A DNA stretch of 64,000 bases from Nitrospira sp. (GCA_024998595.1 JACOEK010000004.1:434001-498000), one strand, 5' to 3'. Counted from the stretch's first letter, positions 47,680 through 57,307 are shown. Numbers and translations: made by a program. The notes: generated by a model from the sequence alone, not told the origin.

Positions 47680-47850
47680 ATGATAGCAGCACACATGGGC
47701 GACTGGCTTTCTACCATTATTGGGTTGATCAATGGGTATCCGCGAACTCCGGGAACGGGGGGAAGCGTTCCTGTTCCTGAAACCCTGCTGGTCTTTGCTC
47801 TGGGCTTTGCGGCGTTTGTCGTATGGCGGGCGAAGCGAGTGGAAGAGTAG
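47680..47850 (+). CDS. 56-residue protein with PEP-CTERM-like C-terminal sorting tail
   Basis: Small protein starting MIAAHMGDWLSTIIGLINGY, then a Pro/Gly/Thr linker (PRTPGTGGSVPVPET), a hydrophobic stretch (LLVFALGFAAFVVW) and a basic end (RAKRVEE). The tail has the three parts of an exosortase sorting signal: a Pro-Glu motif, one transmembrane segment and basic residues. The motif reads VPET instead of the common VPEP. There is no clear basic n-region of a Sec signal peptide. GGGAGG five bases before the ATG supports the start; a second ATG at 47676 sits too close to that site and opens a short unrelated frame. The exosortase gene begins 215 bases downstream, so this is probably a dedicated substrate. 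Confidence 0.72.
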   Translation: MIAAHMGDWLSTIIGLINGYPRTPGTGGSVPVPETLLVFALGFAAFVVWRAKRVEE

Positions 47851-47869
47851 CGCGCGCTCTGGTTAGCGA

Positions 47870-47899
47870 GCCACTCGCGCAGAGATTCGCGCGAGTGGC
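47870..47899 (+). terminator. Hairpin after the tiny gene
   Basis: A perfect 11-bp inverted repeat, GCCACTCGCGC (47870-47880) and GCGCGAGTGGC (47889-47899), with an 8-base loop lies 19 bases past the stop. It is followed by CACCTTCTCTCC, not a true T-run, so termination may be partial or the hairpin may protect the small mRNA's 3' end. Confidence 0.55.
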
Positions 47900-48064
47900 C
47901 ACCTTCTCTCCCGGTTTGAATTTAAAATATTCTTAGCATTCCCCCTATCTCTTACAAAGAGCTTCAAGTTTCTCAACTGAATTGGCCGAAGGCCGATACT
48001 GTCTTGTGCGAGGAGAACACGCAAACTGCGTTGCGACCTTGCGATACTTTATTGCCGTATCCCT

Positions 48065-49054
48065 ATGAAAACAGCCGACCGGATTTTAACCGGGCCTGCA
48101 TCGACCGCGCCTACTCTATGGTCAGACTTCCAGAAAGCTGGAATGATTCTCTGCGCAGCATCTCTCTGTGTCGCCACCCTCTTCTGGCCGACCATTCAAT
48201 CGATGGTTGACGTGTGGGGGAGCTCCCGGACCTTTGCGCATGGGTTTCTGGTTTTGCCGGTCGTGGGGTATCTCGTCTGGTCGTTCCGTCGCCCTCTGGA
48301 TTCCTTGTCGCCTGTTCCGAATGCCTGGGGAGTGGCAGCTCTCCTCGGCACCGGGTGTGCCTGGGCAGTAGGACAAGTCGCGGACCTCTTGTGGCTCCAA
48401 CAGGCGGCGGTGGTCGCATCTTTGCCTGGCCTGATCTGGACGATCTATGGCACCCAGATTGTCCGAACGCTTTCCTGGCCGCTCGGGTTTCTTCTATTTC
48501 TTCTTCCCGTCGGGACGTCCCTTGAACCCTGGCTTCAGGATATCACCGCCTGGCTCATTCTCCGCGGCCTCGATCTGTCGGGTATCACATATGCCTATCG
48601 AGGCTACGACATCATGGTTGGTCCGGCTGTCTGGGAAGTTGCCCCTGATTGCGGGGGGCTGCGGTATCTCCTACCTGGACTCTCGCTGGCCTATGCCTTT
48701 GTGGCGCTGACGTATCGGCAGCCGACCAGGCGAATTCTGTTTCTGATCCTCTGTGCCGTCGTCTTGATGATCGCCAACGGTATTCGCGCCTATGGGGTGA
48801 TCGTGGGGAATCATCTCGGCATTGCGGTCGATGCCGATCATCGCCTGTTCAGTTATACGATTTATGGGCTGACCATGCCCTGCCTATTTTGGTTAGGGCT
48901 TAAGTGGAAGCAACGGCCTACCGCCGACACGGGAATGCGCCCGGGAGTGGCTGAGCGTTTAGATGCCCGCAAAGCCATGTTCGCTTCCCTCATTGGAGTT
49001 GGTGGGTTATTCCTCGCGCGTCTTTCGGTGTGGTTTCTTTCCGCCTCGTTTTAA
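48065..49054 (+). CDS. Exosortase (membrane cysteine transpeptidase-like sorting enzyme)
   Basis: 329 residues with about eight transmembrane segments. The opening has the family motif FAHGFLVLPVVGYLVWSFRR. The catalytic triad is readable as Cys196 in VAPDCGGLRYLLPGL, Arg241 in IANGIRAYG and His259 in DADHRLFSYTIYG. Exosortases cleave proteins bearing PEP-CTERM-type tails and attach or release them in EPS-producing bacteria. It lacks a fused C-terminal EpsI domain; the end is a single extra membrane span. It lies between the tiny tailed protein and aminosugar genes. No strong ribosome site precedes the ATG. Confidence 0.92.
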   Translation: MKTADRILTGPASTAPTLWSDFQKAGMILCAASLCVATLFWPTIQSMVDVWGSSRTFAHGFLVLPVVGYLVWSFRRPLDSLSPVPNAWGVAALLGTGCAWAVGQVADLLWLQQAAVVASLPGLIWTIYGTQIVRTLSWPLGFLLFLLPVGTSLEPWLQDITAWLILRGLDLSGITYAYRGYDIMVGPAVWEVAPDCGGLRYLLPGLSLAYAFVALTYRQPTRRILFLILCAVVLMIANGIRAYGVIVGNHLGIAVDADHRLFSYTIYGLTMPCLFWLGLKWKQRPTADTGMRPGVAERLDARKAMFASLIGVGGLFLARLSVWFLSASF

Positions 49055-49181
49055 TTCATCACGTCATCGCATATGTGGCTTCTGCCGCCGGGTCGAGAGT
49101 TCCGCTCCGTCCCGCAGGTAGGCCCTCCGGATTTCGCATTCGTTTTTGATGGTTTTCACGCTGTCTGAGAGGAAATGTACT

Positions 49182-50339
49182 ATGGCTGCCTATCTTCCGT
49201 TCCATGTTCCGGAAATTGACGACGAGGATATCGAAGCAGTCGTGAGCGTGCTGCGTTCAGGGTGGCTGACCACCGGCAGCAAGGCCAGGCAATTCGAGCA
49301 GGAGTTTGCTGCCAAGGTAGGGGCACGATATGCGGTGGCCTTGAATTCATGTACGGCCGCCCTGCATTTGGCGCTGGAGGCGATCGGCCTTGGTGAGGGG
49401 GACGAAGTGCTCGTGCCTACCATGACGTTTGCGGCTACGGCGGAAGTCGTCACCTATTTCAAGGCCAAGCCTGTGCTCATCGATTGTCTTCCGGCGACCT
49501 TGAACATGAATCCCGATCATCTTGAACGGGCCATTACACCCCGGACCAAGGCGATCATTCCGGTTCATTTCGCCGGTCAGCCTTGCGACATGACCTCGAT
49601 CCTGGAGGTTGCGCGTCGCCACAATCTTCGAGTCATCGAAGATGCGGCCCACGCCTTTCCCGCTTCATACAAGGGCAAGGTGATCGGGAGCATTAGCGAC
49701 TGCACGTGCTTCTCGTTCTACGCCACGAAAAATATCACGACGGGTGAAGGAGGAATGGTTACGACCGACGACCCGGACTGGGCGGATCGCATACGCCGGA
49801 TGAGTTTGCATGGACTGAGTCGCGATGCCTGGAAACGCTATACCAATCAAGGTTCATGGTACTACGAGATTGTCGCCCCGGGATTCAAATATAACCTGAC
49901 CGACATGGCGGCGGCGTTGGGGCTGTCACAGTTGCATAAGGCCGATCGATTCTGGAAAACCCGGGAGCGCTATGCGGCGCTGTATGCGGAGGGGTTTCGA
50001 GATCTGCCCGAGATCACTCCATTGGTCATGCAGGACGATGTGCAACATGCCTGGCATTTATATGTGATTCAACTCGATCTGGACCGGTTACGCATTACGC
50101 GTGACGCGTTCATTGAACGGCTCCAACAACAACAGATCGGATGCAGTGTCCATTTCATCCCGCTCCACCTGCATCCGTATTACCGTAGCACGTGGGGATA
50201 TCGTCCCGAAGATTTTCCGGTAGCCAGCCGGGCCTTTAAGAGCATGGTGTCGCTCCCCCTCTACTCGAAAATGATGGAGTCGGACATTCACCGCACCATT
50301 GCCGCGGTCCGCGAGCTTGTGCTGGAGGCCAGGCAATGA
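49182..50339 (+). CDS. DegT/DnrJ/EryC1 sugar aminotransferase (PglE/ArnB-like)
   Basis: 385 residues, PLP-dependent. The start FHVPEIDDEDIEAVVSVLRS with GWLTTG is typical of the PglE/PseC/ArnB branch, which acts on 4-keto-6-deoxy sugars. SFYATKNITTGEGGMVTTDD carries the PLP Lys near residue 185, and VIEDAAHAFPASYKGK carries the cofactor Asp. The next gene, which overlaps it (ATGA), has the 4,6-dehydratase that would supply its substrate. AGAGGA eight bases upstream supports ATG 49182. Confidence 0.9.
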   Translation: MAAYLPFHVPEIDDEDIEAVVSVLRSGWLTTGSKARQFEQEFAAKVGARYAVALNSCTAALHLALEAIGLGEGDEVLVPTMTFAATAEVVTYFKAKPVLIDCLPATLNMNPDHLERAITPRTKAIIPVHFAGQPCDMTSILEVARRHNLRVIEDAAHAFPASYKGKVIGSISDCTCFSFYATKNITTGEGGMVTTDDPDWADRIRRMSLHGLSRDAWKRYTNQGSWYYEIVAPGFKYNLTDMAAALGLSQLHKADRFWKTRERYAALYAEGFRDLPEITPLVMQDDVQHAWHLYVIQLDLDRLRITRDAFIERLQQQQIGCSVHFIPLHLHPYYRSTWGYRPEDFPVASRAFKSMVSLPLYSKMMESDIHRTIAAVRELVLEARQ

Positions 50340-52900
50340 AACGCGCCGTGGATGTTATCGGAGCGCTGATCGGTCTGGTGGTGACCTGGCCCCTCTGGGT
50401 CCTGGCCGCAGTTGCCGTCAAGCTCGATTCCCCAGGGCCGGTCTTTTTCACGCAGACTCGCATGGGTCGCGATCGTCGGCCGTTTTCGATTTACAAGTTT
50501 CGCACCATGACGGCCGACGCACCGTCGAGAGGCGGGCAGTTGACGATCGGTCAGGATGCCCGCGTGACCGGGGTCGGCGTCGCATTGCGTAAATATAAGA
50601 TCGATGAATTGCCGCAACTCTGGAATATCCTGACGGGCGATATGAGCCTGGTCGGTCCGAGGCCGGAAGTGCCGCGGTATGTGAATATGTTTCCGGAAGC
50701 CTATGCGGACATCCTTACGGCTCGGCCCGGTCTGACCGACCTCGCCTCGCTGAAATATATCGATGAAGCGGCTGTCCTCGCTGCCTCTGCCAGTCCGGAG
50801 GAGGAATACGTCACGGTTGTGCTGCCTGAAAAAATCCGCTTGGCCAAATTTTATGTCCGGCATGCTTCGACGATTTTGGACCTTGCCATTGTCATTCAGA
50901 CCTTGCTGTGCTTGCTGAAAATCCCCGTGGTCGTCTGTGATTTGCCGGGTCTGCAGGTGGCGAGACCGTCACAATCGACTGACTTCGGTCCGCGGTGTCT
51001 GGCATTCATTCTCAAATGGCGCCGTCCGCTGATTGTGCTCCTCGATATGGGGTTGATGGGGCTGGCCAATTACCTCGCCTTCTGGCTGCGTTTCGACGGC
51101 CGGATTCCGGAGGCGGAATGGGACACGTTGCTCCTGGTATTGCCCTGGGTGCTGACGATCCGTACTGCCGCGTTCATGGTGTTTCGCTTGAATGAAGGCC
51201 TGTGGCGATACACCAGTCTTTGGGATTTGAGGAACATCGTTGTCGGAGTGGTCACCAGTACCCTCGTGTTGTACGCATGGACGCGATGGGGAATGGGCAT
51301 CAGGGAATATCCTCGGTCGATTTTTATCATCGATGCCATTCTCTTGATCGGGTTTTCCGCAGGGGTGCGACTTCCGCGACGCATATTGCGTGAGGCGGTC
51401 ATTTATCGCCCGAAGAAAAGCGTCCTCATCATCGGTGCAGGAGACAGGGGAGAACGGGTTGTACGAGAAATGAAGCTCAATTCCAATTCCCGGTACCAGC
51501 CGATCGGATTCATCGATGATCACACATCGCTTCGATTCAAGAGAATCCACGGAGTGAAGGTGCTTGGGGGTCGGGAAGATCTGTCCTACGTGCTCTCGAC
51601 GGAACGCCCGGACGAGGTGGTATTGGCGCTCCCGCAGGTGACTCCCGATGTCTTGCGTCAAATCATGGCCGACATCGGCCCGTTTAAAGTGTCGGTCAAA
51701 ATGTTGCCGAGTATGCAGGACTTGCTCGGGGACCGGAGCGCCGTCAGTCAGATCAGAAACGTGGCCGTTGAAGATCTGCTGGCGCGAGCGCCGGTTCACA
51801 TGAAGACCGATGCCATGGTGGAGATGGTGGCCGGACGCCGGGTGCTGATTACCGGTGCCGGCGGCTCGATCGGCTCGGAACTGTCGCGTCAGATCGCCTC
51901 TATGGGGCCGGAGTCCGTCGTGTTGTATGAGCGGCATGAAAACAGCCTCTACACTATCGCCAAAGAGTTGGACGACCGGGGGTTGTCCGCGATCGTCCAT
52001 CCTGTGCTGGGTGATGTGACGGATCGCCGTCGACTGATGGAAACGATGACCCGGTATCGGCCTGCCATTGTCTTTCATGCGGCCGCTCACAAACATGTTC
52101 CGCTGGTCGAACTCAATCCTGCGGAAGCGTTGAAAAATAACTGCATCGGAACCCGTATCACGGCGGAAACGGCGGATCGCTGTGGAGTGGAACGATTTGT
52201 CCTGATTTCCACCGACAAGGCGGTGAATCCGTCCAGCGTGATGGGAGCTACGAAACGCGTCGCCGAGTTGATCGTGCAGGACATGGCTGAGCGAAGCGCG
52301 ACACGATTTCTCACCGTGCGCTTCGGTAACGTTCTGGGCAGCAATGGCAGCGTGCTGCTTCGCTTTCAGGAGCAGATTCAAGCCGGGGGACCGGTCACGG
52401 TGACACACCCGGACATTCGGCGGTACTTCATGCTGATTCCGGAAGCCGTGCATCTCGTGCTGCAAGCCGCTACGCTGGGCGAGCAGGGGGCCACGTATGT
52501 GCTGGACATGGGGGAGCAAATCAAAGTCTTGGATCTCGCCAGGAATTTGATTCGCCTGTCGGGGTTCGTGCCGGGACGGGAGATCCCCATCCGTTTCGTC
52601 GGTCTTCGACCTGGTGAGAAATTGTATGAGGAACTGGTCGGCACGGATGAGAGCGCCGAGCGATCGGCGCTGAGCAAGATCTTGCGCATTCGCCGGTCAG
52701 GCATGACCGGCGTCGGTAAGGTCTCGGGCATGATGATGGCCATGGAGGCAGCCGCCTATCTCAACAACCCGGTCAAGGCGATCGAACGTCTGCGTGAACT
52801 GGTCACGGATTTCCGTCCGCCGGAAAATAATGACGACCCCGGCATATTGGGGACGGAATGGATCGAGGATGAGCCGGCCTATTCGGGGCCCGGCCGGTAG
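50336..52900 (+). CDS. Fusion of phosphoglycosyltransferase (PglC-like) and WbpM/PglF-like 4,6-dehydratase
   Basis: 854 residues. Residues 1-190 are a monotopic phosphoglycosyltransferase: membrane re-entrant [20 protein letters not shown], and [20 protein letters not shown] with the catalytic Asp-Glu pair. About residues 220-350 hold four membrane spans. A CoA-binding-like Rossmann fold follows ([20 protein letters not shown], residue 361). From residue 499 comes the dehydratase ([20 protein letters not shown]) with [21 protein letters not shown] Met sits in the usual SDR Tyr position of that motif, as in WbpM/PglF. One protein thus makes the 4-keto sugar and starts the lipid-linked chain. 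These enzymes are normally separate. Confidence 0.9.
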   Translation: MKRAVDVIGALIGLVVTWPLWVLAAVAVKLDSPGPVFFTQTRMGRDRRPFSIYKFRTMTADAPSRGGQLTIGQDARVTGVGVALRKYKIDELPQLWNILTGDMSLVGPRPEVPRYVNMFPEAYADILTARPGLTDLASLKYIDEAAVLAASASPEEEYVTVVLPEKIRLAKFYVRHASTILDLAIVIQTLLCLLKIPVVVCDLPGLQVARPSQSTDFGPRCLAFILKWRRPLIVLLDMGLMGLANYLAFWLRFDGRIPEAEWDTLLLVLPWVLTIRTAAFMVFRLNEGLWRYTSLWDLRNIVVGVVTSTLVLYAWTRWGMGIREYPRSIFIIDAILLIGFSAGVRLPRRILREAVIYRPKKSVLIIGAGDRGERVVREMKLNSNSRYQPIGFIDDHTSLRFKRIHGVKVLGGREDLSYVLSTERPDEVVLALPQVTPDVLRQIMADIGPFKVSVKMLPSMQDLLGDRSAVSQIRNVAVEDLLARAPVHMKTDAMVEMVAGRRVLITGAGGSIGSELSRQIASMGPESVVLYERHENSLYTIAKELDDRGLSAIVHPVLGDVTDRRRLMETMTRYRPAIVFHAAAHKHVPLVELNPAEALKNNCIGTRITAETADRCGVERFVLISTDKAVNPSSVMGATKRVAELIVQDMAERSATRFLTVRFGNVLGSNGSVLLRFQEQIQAGGPVTVTHPDIRRYFMLIPEAVHLVLQAATLGEQGATYVLDMGEQIKVLDLARNLIRLSGFVPGREIPIRFVGLRPGEKLYEELVGTDESAERSALSKILRIRRSGMTGVGKVSGMMMAMEAAAYLNNPVKAIERLRELVTDFRPPENNDDPGILGTEWIEDEPAYSGPGR

Positions 52901-52978
52901 AGAAGACGATTCGTGTTTGTGTGATAGCCGACAGGACATGGGAATCGTACGATTCTTGTACACGACCGCCGTATCCGA

Positions 52979-55339
52979 ATGGCAGCAATGAGCAGGGCGA
53001 CCGTAACAGGCAGGGTGGAGACTATGGGGCAAACGAATGTCATGCCGCAAAACGGCAATACCGCAGCAAATCTGTTCAATGAATATTGGGGCATGGTCTT
53101 GCGCCGGAAATGGATTCTTCTGGGAGCGGTGCTCGTCTCCTTGGGAGCGGCCATGGTCTATTGCAAGGTGGCGACCAAGGTGTATCGCTCCGATACGTTG
53201 ATTCTCCTCGAGGATCAGAAGATTCCTGAGAATTATGTCCAAGCCAATGCGGAAGGGAACAGCAACTTCGATCGCCGGATTTTTGTGATCGAAACTCAGG
53301 TGCGCGATCGGCTGCGGCTCGACAAAATTCGCAAAGAGTTGAATCTCTATCCGGCGCAGGTGGAACAATCCGGCCCGGATTCAGCGGTGCTTGCCATGAA
53401 CGCGGCACTGGAAGTCACGACGGTGAGTAAAGGCGGTGTGCCCGGTCAGAATACGATCGGTGCCTTTACCATCTCCTTTGCGCATGAGGACCCGGCCACG
53501 GCCATGAATGTCATCGCTAAGATATCATCGATGCTGATCGAGGAGGATATGAAGGACCGCACGCAAGCGGCCGAAGGGACGACGGAGTTCCTCGATAATG
53601 AAGTAAATCGGACGCGGGCTCAGCTCGATAAAAAAGAGGAAGAGATCAGCCGCTTCAAGTCGCAACATGTCGGGCAATTACCGCAACAAATCGAGGCGAA
53701 TTTGCGCGCCCTGGATCGTTTGCATGACGATCTCAAAATCGTCAATGAGAGCATCCATCGTCAGAGTGACCGCCTGTCCTTGGTGGAAAATGCCATCCAG
53801 AAGTATCTGGAATTCGGTGTGACGATTCCCGCGTTGGTGAATGGGCCGGTTCAGCCGAATCCATCTTTCGCGCGTTTGAATGAACTGAAGAACAAGCTGA
53901 CGCAGTTGGAATCCGAATTCTGGGACGGCTATCCCGAGGTGGCGCTGACGAAGGAAGAGATCAAGCAAATCGAACAACGGATCCGGAAGCAGTATGGGCC
54001 TGAGTCCATGGGCTCTGACGCCGAAACCAAGGATCAATATTTTCAGGATCTGAAGAAGCAGAAAAGTGAGTTAAAGAGCGAACTTTCCCTTTTGAAGGAA
54101 CGGCGGAACACGCTCCGGGCTGAGAAGCAGGAGTATGACTCCCGGGTGGAAACCGCTCCGGCGATCGAGCAAAGTCTGCTCACCTTGATGCGGGATTATG
54201 AAAATCTCAAGGGCAGTTACCAGTCCTTGCTGGATAAGCGGTTGCACGCTTCGGTGGCCGAGAATCTTGAAAAGCGCCAAAAGGGCGCGCAGCTCAAAAT
54301 ACTGGAACGTCCCAAGTTTCCGCGGGTGCCTGAGAAACCGAATCAACCCCGCGTCATGATGCTCGGTTTGCTTCTCGGGTGCGCGCTCGGGGTAGGAATG
54401 GCGGTGTTACTTGAACAGTTGAATCCCCAATTCCGTCGTCCCGAGGATGTCGAGCTGATGTTCGGACCCCAACTCCTGGCTGCGATTCCCGATTTTTCGT
54501 TGGATTACGCGTATTCGAACTGGAGGCGGTTCCTTCCTGCCTACCACTTTAGGTTTGGTGGAAAATCAGCCCAACAGGCCGCCGGCTTGATTCCGATTCG
54601 GCCAGGGGAGACAGCCCTGAACGGAACGAACGGTCATACCTTCGATCGCAGTTTTGTCGTCAAATGGATGCCCAACGCGATTGTGTCCGAGCAGTATCGG
54701 GTCGCAGCGACACGACTGTTTTTGCTGGGAACGGAAACACAATCGACCGTCGTGGCGGTGAGCAGTGCCATCAAGGGTGAAGGAAAGACGACGACCGTCA
54801 TCAATCTCGGCTATACCCTGGCGCGCGACTTGGGCAAACGGGTCCTGTTACTGGATTGCGACATGAAATGCCCGGGATTGGATAAGTTCATGGAGAATAG
54901 TCCGGAGGGAGGATTGGCCGATTATCTCGTCGGTGCGTTGGATCTTGACGACTGCATCTCGAGCTTCGGTGATGTGCCGTGCTGGATTATGCCGGTTGGA
55001 AATTCAGTGGCCAATTCGACGGAAGTGCTCCGAACAGACCGCCTCACTCCGCTCTTTGATCGGCTACGGAAGCGATTTGACTATATCATCTTGAATACTC
55101 CTCCGATTCTTCCTCAGGCGACCATGAATGTCCTCGAAGGGCATGCCGATGTGCTCCTGCTGGTGGTACGTGCAAACTCCACCCCGCATGATGTCGTCAG
55201 GCGGGCAGTCGGATCATTGAGAAGTCGTAAAGCCCTTCACGTTGTGCTGAATGCGGTCGGCAGCCAGTCTCTTCCCTCGTATGTCTACGAATATGGGCAG
55301 CCTCAAACGAAGGTTCCTCGCGGGCAGCTGAAGGCATAA
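52979..55339 (+). CDS. Wzc/GumC-like chain-length determinant with tyrosine autokinase domain
   Basis: 786 residues. The first membrane span is near residue 45 (KWILLGAVLVSLGAAMVYCK), then a Wzz domain, a long coiled coil (about 190-400, rich in Glu/Lys/Gln) and a second span near 455 (LGLLLGCALGVGMAVLLEQL). The cytoplasmic BY-kinase has Walker A SSAIKGEGKTTTVINLG near residue 598 and Walker A' LLLDCDMKCPGLDK. The end carries a Tyr cluster (SYVYEYG), the usual autophosphorylation site. It controls chain length and export of EPS. ATG 53024 is an alternative start. Confidence 0.92.
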   Translation: MAAMSRATVTGRVETMGQTNVMPQNGNTAANLFNEYWGMVLRRKWILLGAVLVSLGAAMVYCKVATKVYRSDTLILLEDQKIPENYVQANAEGNSNFDRRIFVIETQVRDRLRLDKIRKELNLYPAQVEQSGPDSAVLAMNAALEVTTVSKGGVPGQNTIGAFTISFAHEDPATAMNVIAKISSMLIEEDMKDRTQAAEGTTEFLDNEVNRTRAQLDKKEEEISRFKSQHVGQLPQQIEANLRALDRLHDDLKIVNESIHRQSDRLSLVENAIQKYLEFGVTIPALVNGPVQPNPSFARLNELKNKLTQLESEFWDGYPEVALTKEEIKQIEQRIRKQYGPESMGSDAETKDQYFQDLKKQKSELKSELSLLKERRNTLRAEKQEYDSRVETAPAIEQSLLTLMRDYENLKGSYQSLLDKRLHASVAENLEKRQKGAQLKILERPKFPRVPEKPNQPRVMMLGLLLGCALGVGMAVLLEQLNPQFRRPEDVELMFGPQLLAAIPDFSLDYAYSNWRRFLPAYHFRFGGKSAQQAAGLIPIRPGETALNGTNGHTFDRSFVVKWMPNAIVSEQYRVAATRLFLLGTETQSTVVAVSSAIKGEGKTTTVINLGYTLARDLGKRVLLLDCDMKCPGLDKFMENSPEGGLADYLVGALDLDDCISSFGDVPCWIMPVGNSVANSTEVLRTDRLTPLFDRLRKRFDYIILNTPPILPQATMNVLEGHADVLLLVVRANSTPHDVVRRAVGSLRSRKALHVVLNAVGSQSLPSYVYEYGQPQTKVPRGQLKA

Positions 55340-55487
55340 CACGATCTGGTTTTACCGTGCTGTGTCGGCACGAGACGCAGAGCCCGCCATCTCTTTTCCC
55401 CCAACAAGGTCGCCAACCTTACCTCGGGCGGAACAGGCTCAGAGCATATGCAATCTATGGCAGCGCTTTGCTGCAGGAGGCTAAATC

Positions 55488-55760
55488 ATGGGGAGTGATC
55501 AGTGGATAGTCAGCAATCGCGCAGGAGAGCAATGGGGCCTCATCACCCGCTTGATCCTGGATACGGTCACGCGGCAGATCAATTACGCCGATGTGGTCGT
55601 GATTCAGACAGGTCACGTTGCGCGTATCCCCTGGGATGGATTTGAAATTCGTGACCAAGGAATTACGCTCGGCATGCCGGAAGCTCAGGTTGTGGTTGGT
55701 ACCGCAGCGGGGTCTGAAAGCAGAGTTGCGGACGGGGTGGCTATGGACGTCTGGCCGTGA
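55488..55760 (+). CDS. Small PRC-barrel-like protein
   Basis: 90 residues with beta-strands in the order of a PRC-barrel: VSNRAGEQWGLITRLILDTV, then NYADVVVIQTGHVARIPWDG and FEIRDQGITLGM. The function is not clear. PRC-barrel proteins in this size range bind RNA or small ligands or are of unknown role. GGAGG seven bases before the ATG gives good start support. It stands alone 150 bases after the EPS kinase gene. Confidence 0.55.
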   Translation: MGSDQWIVSNRAGEQWGLITRLILDTVTRQINYADVVVIQTGHVARIPWDGFEIRDQGITLGMPEAQVVVGTAAGSESRVADGVAMDVWP

Positions 55761-56039
55761 TCGGCCAACTGGCTTTACTCGTTCCTGATCCCTGACTGTA
55801 TCGTATACGAAGGCTCGGAGTTCTCCGTGGCTTCAGGCGACGTGCGAAACTCGCTGTTAGTGGGCTCTTGAGTTTACTTCCGACCCGCACCAAATCCGCT
55901 TCAGTTCTGCTCGAGGTTCTCCAGATGGTCCCGCCGGTCTGCTCTGAGATCTCTCTAAACATTTTGATTCAACACATCGCGTGACCCCGGCCATGTGGGC
56001 TTCGCGCCTGTCCGCAGGATGCTGTCCGGCACCCTGTTT

Positions 56040-56405
56040 CTAGGGTACCATTCCCGGAATACATTCGGTCGGCATGAGTTCGCCGCCGTGGAAATGGGAG
56101 ACTTGCTTCCATTTCTGTAGAACGGCGGTACTGTCGAACGTCAGCAGATATTCCTCACACCAGGTGCCGGGCGCGGTATACCGATTGCCGGCCTGTTGCT
56201 CGCGGATTTCATACACCCACACCGTCTCGCCCTCGTCGCTCTTGCGAACCGCTTTGGGAACGCCCAGCTCCTGCGTCACCTCGGTTTGTGTCGCCCTCCC
56301 TTTCACCGAATTCAGATAGGCCGCTTCTCTGTTTTGAAAATGACTGCATGCGGTGATCCCGATGGTTAAGGCCATCAGGCCGAGCGTCCAGGTGCGTTTC
56401 ATCAT
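56040..56405 (-). CDS. BamE/SmpA-like outer-membrane lipoprotein
   Basis: 121 residues. A lipoprotein signal (KRTWTLGLMALTIGITAC) puts the lipidated Cys near residue 20. The mature part contains the SmpA/OmlA-like stretch GRATQTEVTQELGVPKAV and WVYEIREQQ. BamE-type proteins help assemble outer-membrane barrels, but many paralogues have no known role. GGGAGG five bases before ATG 56405 supports this start, although the frame is open upstream. It stands on the minus strand, pointing toward the PRC-barrel gene. Confidence 0.75.
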   Translation of the reverse strand: MMKRTWTLGLMALTIGITACSHFQNREAAYLNSVKGRATQTEVTQELGVPKAVRKSDEGETVWVYEIREQQAGNRYTAPGTWCEEYLLTFDSTAVLQKWKQVSHFHGGELMPTECIPGMVP

Positions 56406-56696
56406 CGTGCCTCCCGATTCGACGGTGATTCGATCTGTGCGGTCTACGGTGCCATGCGGGATTGTACACGCATAACATGGTTCCGTCTCCTCCATGCGCA
56501 TTCTGCTCGCGCCGATATGGAGCCGGTCGAGCATGCGGGATGACGCGCGAAGAGGCGAGACCGTCGTCTGGAATGCCTTCGCGCAGCGCAAGGTCTCGGT
56601 CGGTTGAGGAAAGTAAAGCGAACTGCCCGAGCAGGCGCACCCCGGGTGCGAAATCAGATCATGTGACTGAGTGATGGAGGGGAGGCGCGGGGGAGA

Positions 56697-56888
56697 TCAG
56701 ACCGCTTTTTTTACGAGACCCGACCGCAGGCAGCGCGTGCACACGCGAATACGCAAGGCCGACCCGTTCACGAGTGCTTTCACGCGTTGCAGGTTGGGAT
56801 TGAAGACGCGCTTGGTCTTGTTGTTCGCGTGGCTGACGTTGTTACCGGTCTGATGCTTTTTCCCACAGAGATCACAGGCAAATGCCAC
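56697..56888 (-). CDS. rpmB: Ribosomal protein L28
   Basis: 63 residues of the large-subunit protein L28 in the zinc-binding form: [20 protein letters not shown], then [10 protein letters not shown], giving a CxxC...CxxC set. [14 protein letters not shown] is also typical. GTG start with AAAGGAG about eight bases upstream. It is transcribed alone on the minus strand, as often seen for rpmB. Confidence 0.95.
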   Translation of the reverse strand: MAFACDLCGKKHQTGNNVSHANNKTKRVFNPNLQRVKALVNGSALRIRVCTRCLRSGLVKKAV

Positions 56889-57043
56889 GGCCCTACTCCT
56901 TTGTTGCGGCGTCTTTCAACGACTAGTCCTTGAATGGGAAGGGATGCTACCATAGCGCCAGGGGACAAGACAAGCTGCCGGGGTGAATTCTCCTTTCAGG
57001 ACACCCTCTTCCGCTCGCGTCGCACGTCATTCCATCTGAGGTC

Positions 57044-57307
57044 ATGTCTATGGATCAGGTCACGCTTATCGGATTGCTCGCGGGAACGCTGACGACGATT
57101 GCTTTCATCCCCCAACTCCAGCAGACCTGGCGCACGCGTTCCGCGCAAGATGTATCGCTCGGGATGTTGTTGACCTTTACCATCGGCGTCTTTCTCTGGT
57201 TGGTCTACGGGCTGCTGCTCGGCGCACTTCCGATCATCCTCGCGAATCTGGTGACCTTGGTCCTGACGCTGGCCATTCTCATTCTGAAGTTACGGTATCG
57301 CGCTTAG
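57044..57307 (+). CDS. SemiSWEET (MtN3/PQ-loop) sugar transporter
   Basis: 87 residues with three transmembrane segments forming a single MtN3 unit. The PQ-loop motif is IAFIPQLQQTWRTRSAQDVS near residue 24, and the third helix follows NLVTLVLTLAIL. Two copies dimerise to give a sugar uniporter. ATG 57050, two codons downstream, is an alternative start. Confidence 0.88.
   Translation: MSMDQVTLIGLLAGTLTTIAFIPQLQQTWRTRSAQDVSLGMLLTFTIGVFLWLVYGLLLGALPIILANLVTLVLTLAILILKLRYRA

Noticed and set aside
47676-47770. Alternative short frame from the ATG at 47676
   Set aside because: The ATG is one base from the ribosome site, and the frame ends after about 30 residues without any recognisable sequence; the frame from 47680 carries the tailed protein.
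50969-52519. A 516-codon open frame on the minus strand opposite the fusion gene
   Set aside because: It mirrors the codons of a well-recognised enzyme, its product is rich in His, Arg and Gln without any known motif, and it has no ribosome site.
55350-55375. Weak hairpin CGTGC...GCACG after the Wzc-like gene
   Set aside because: Only five pairs and no T-run, so not reported as a terminator.
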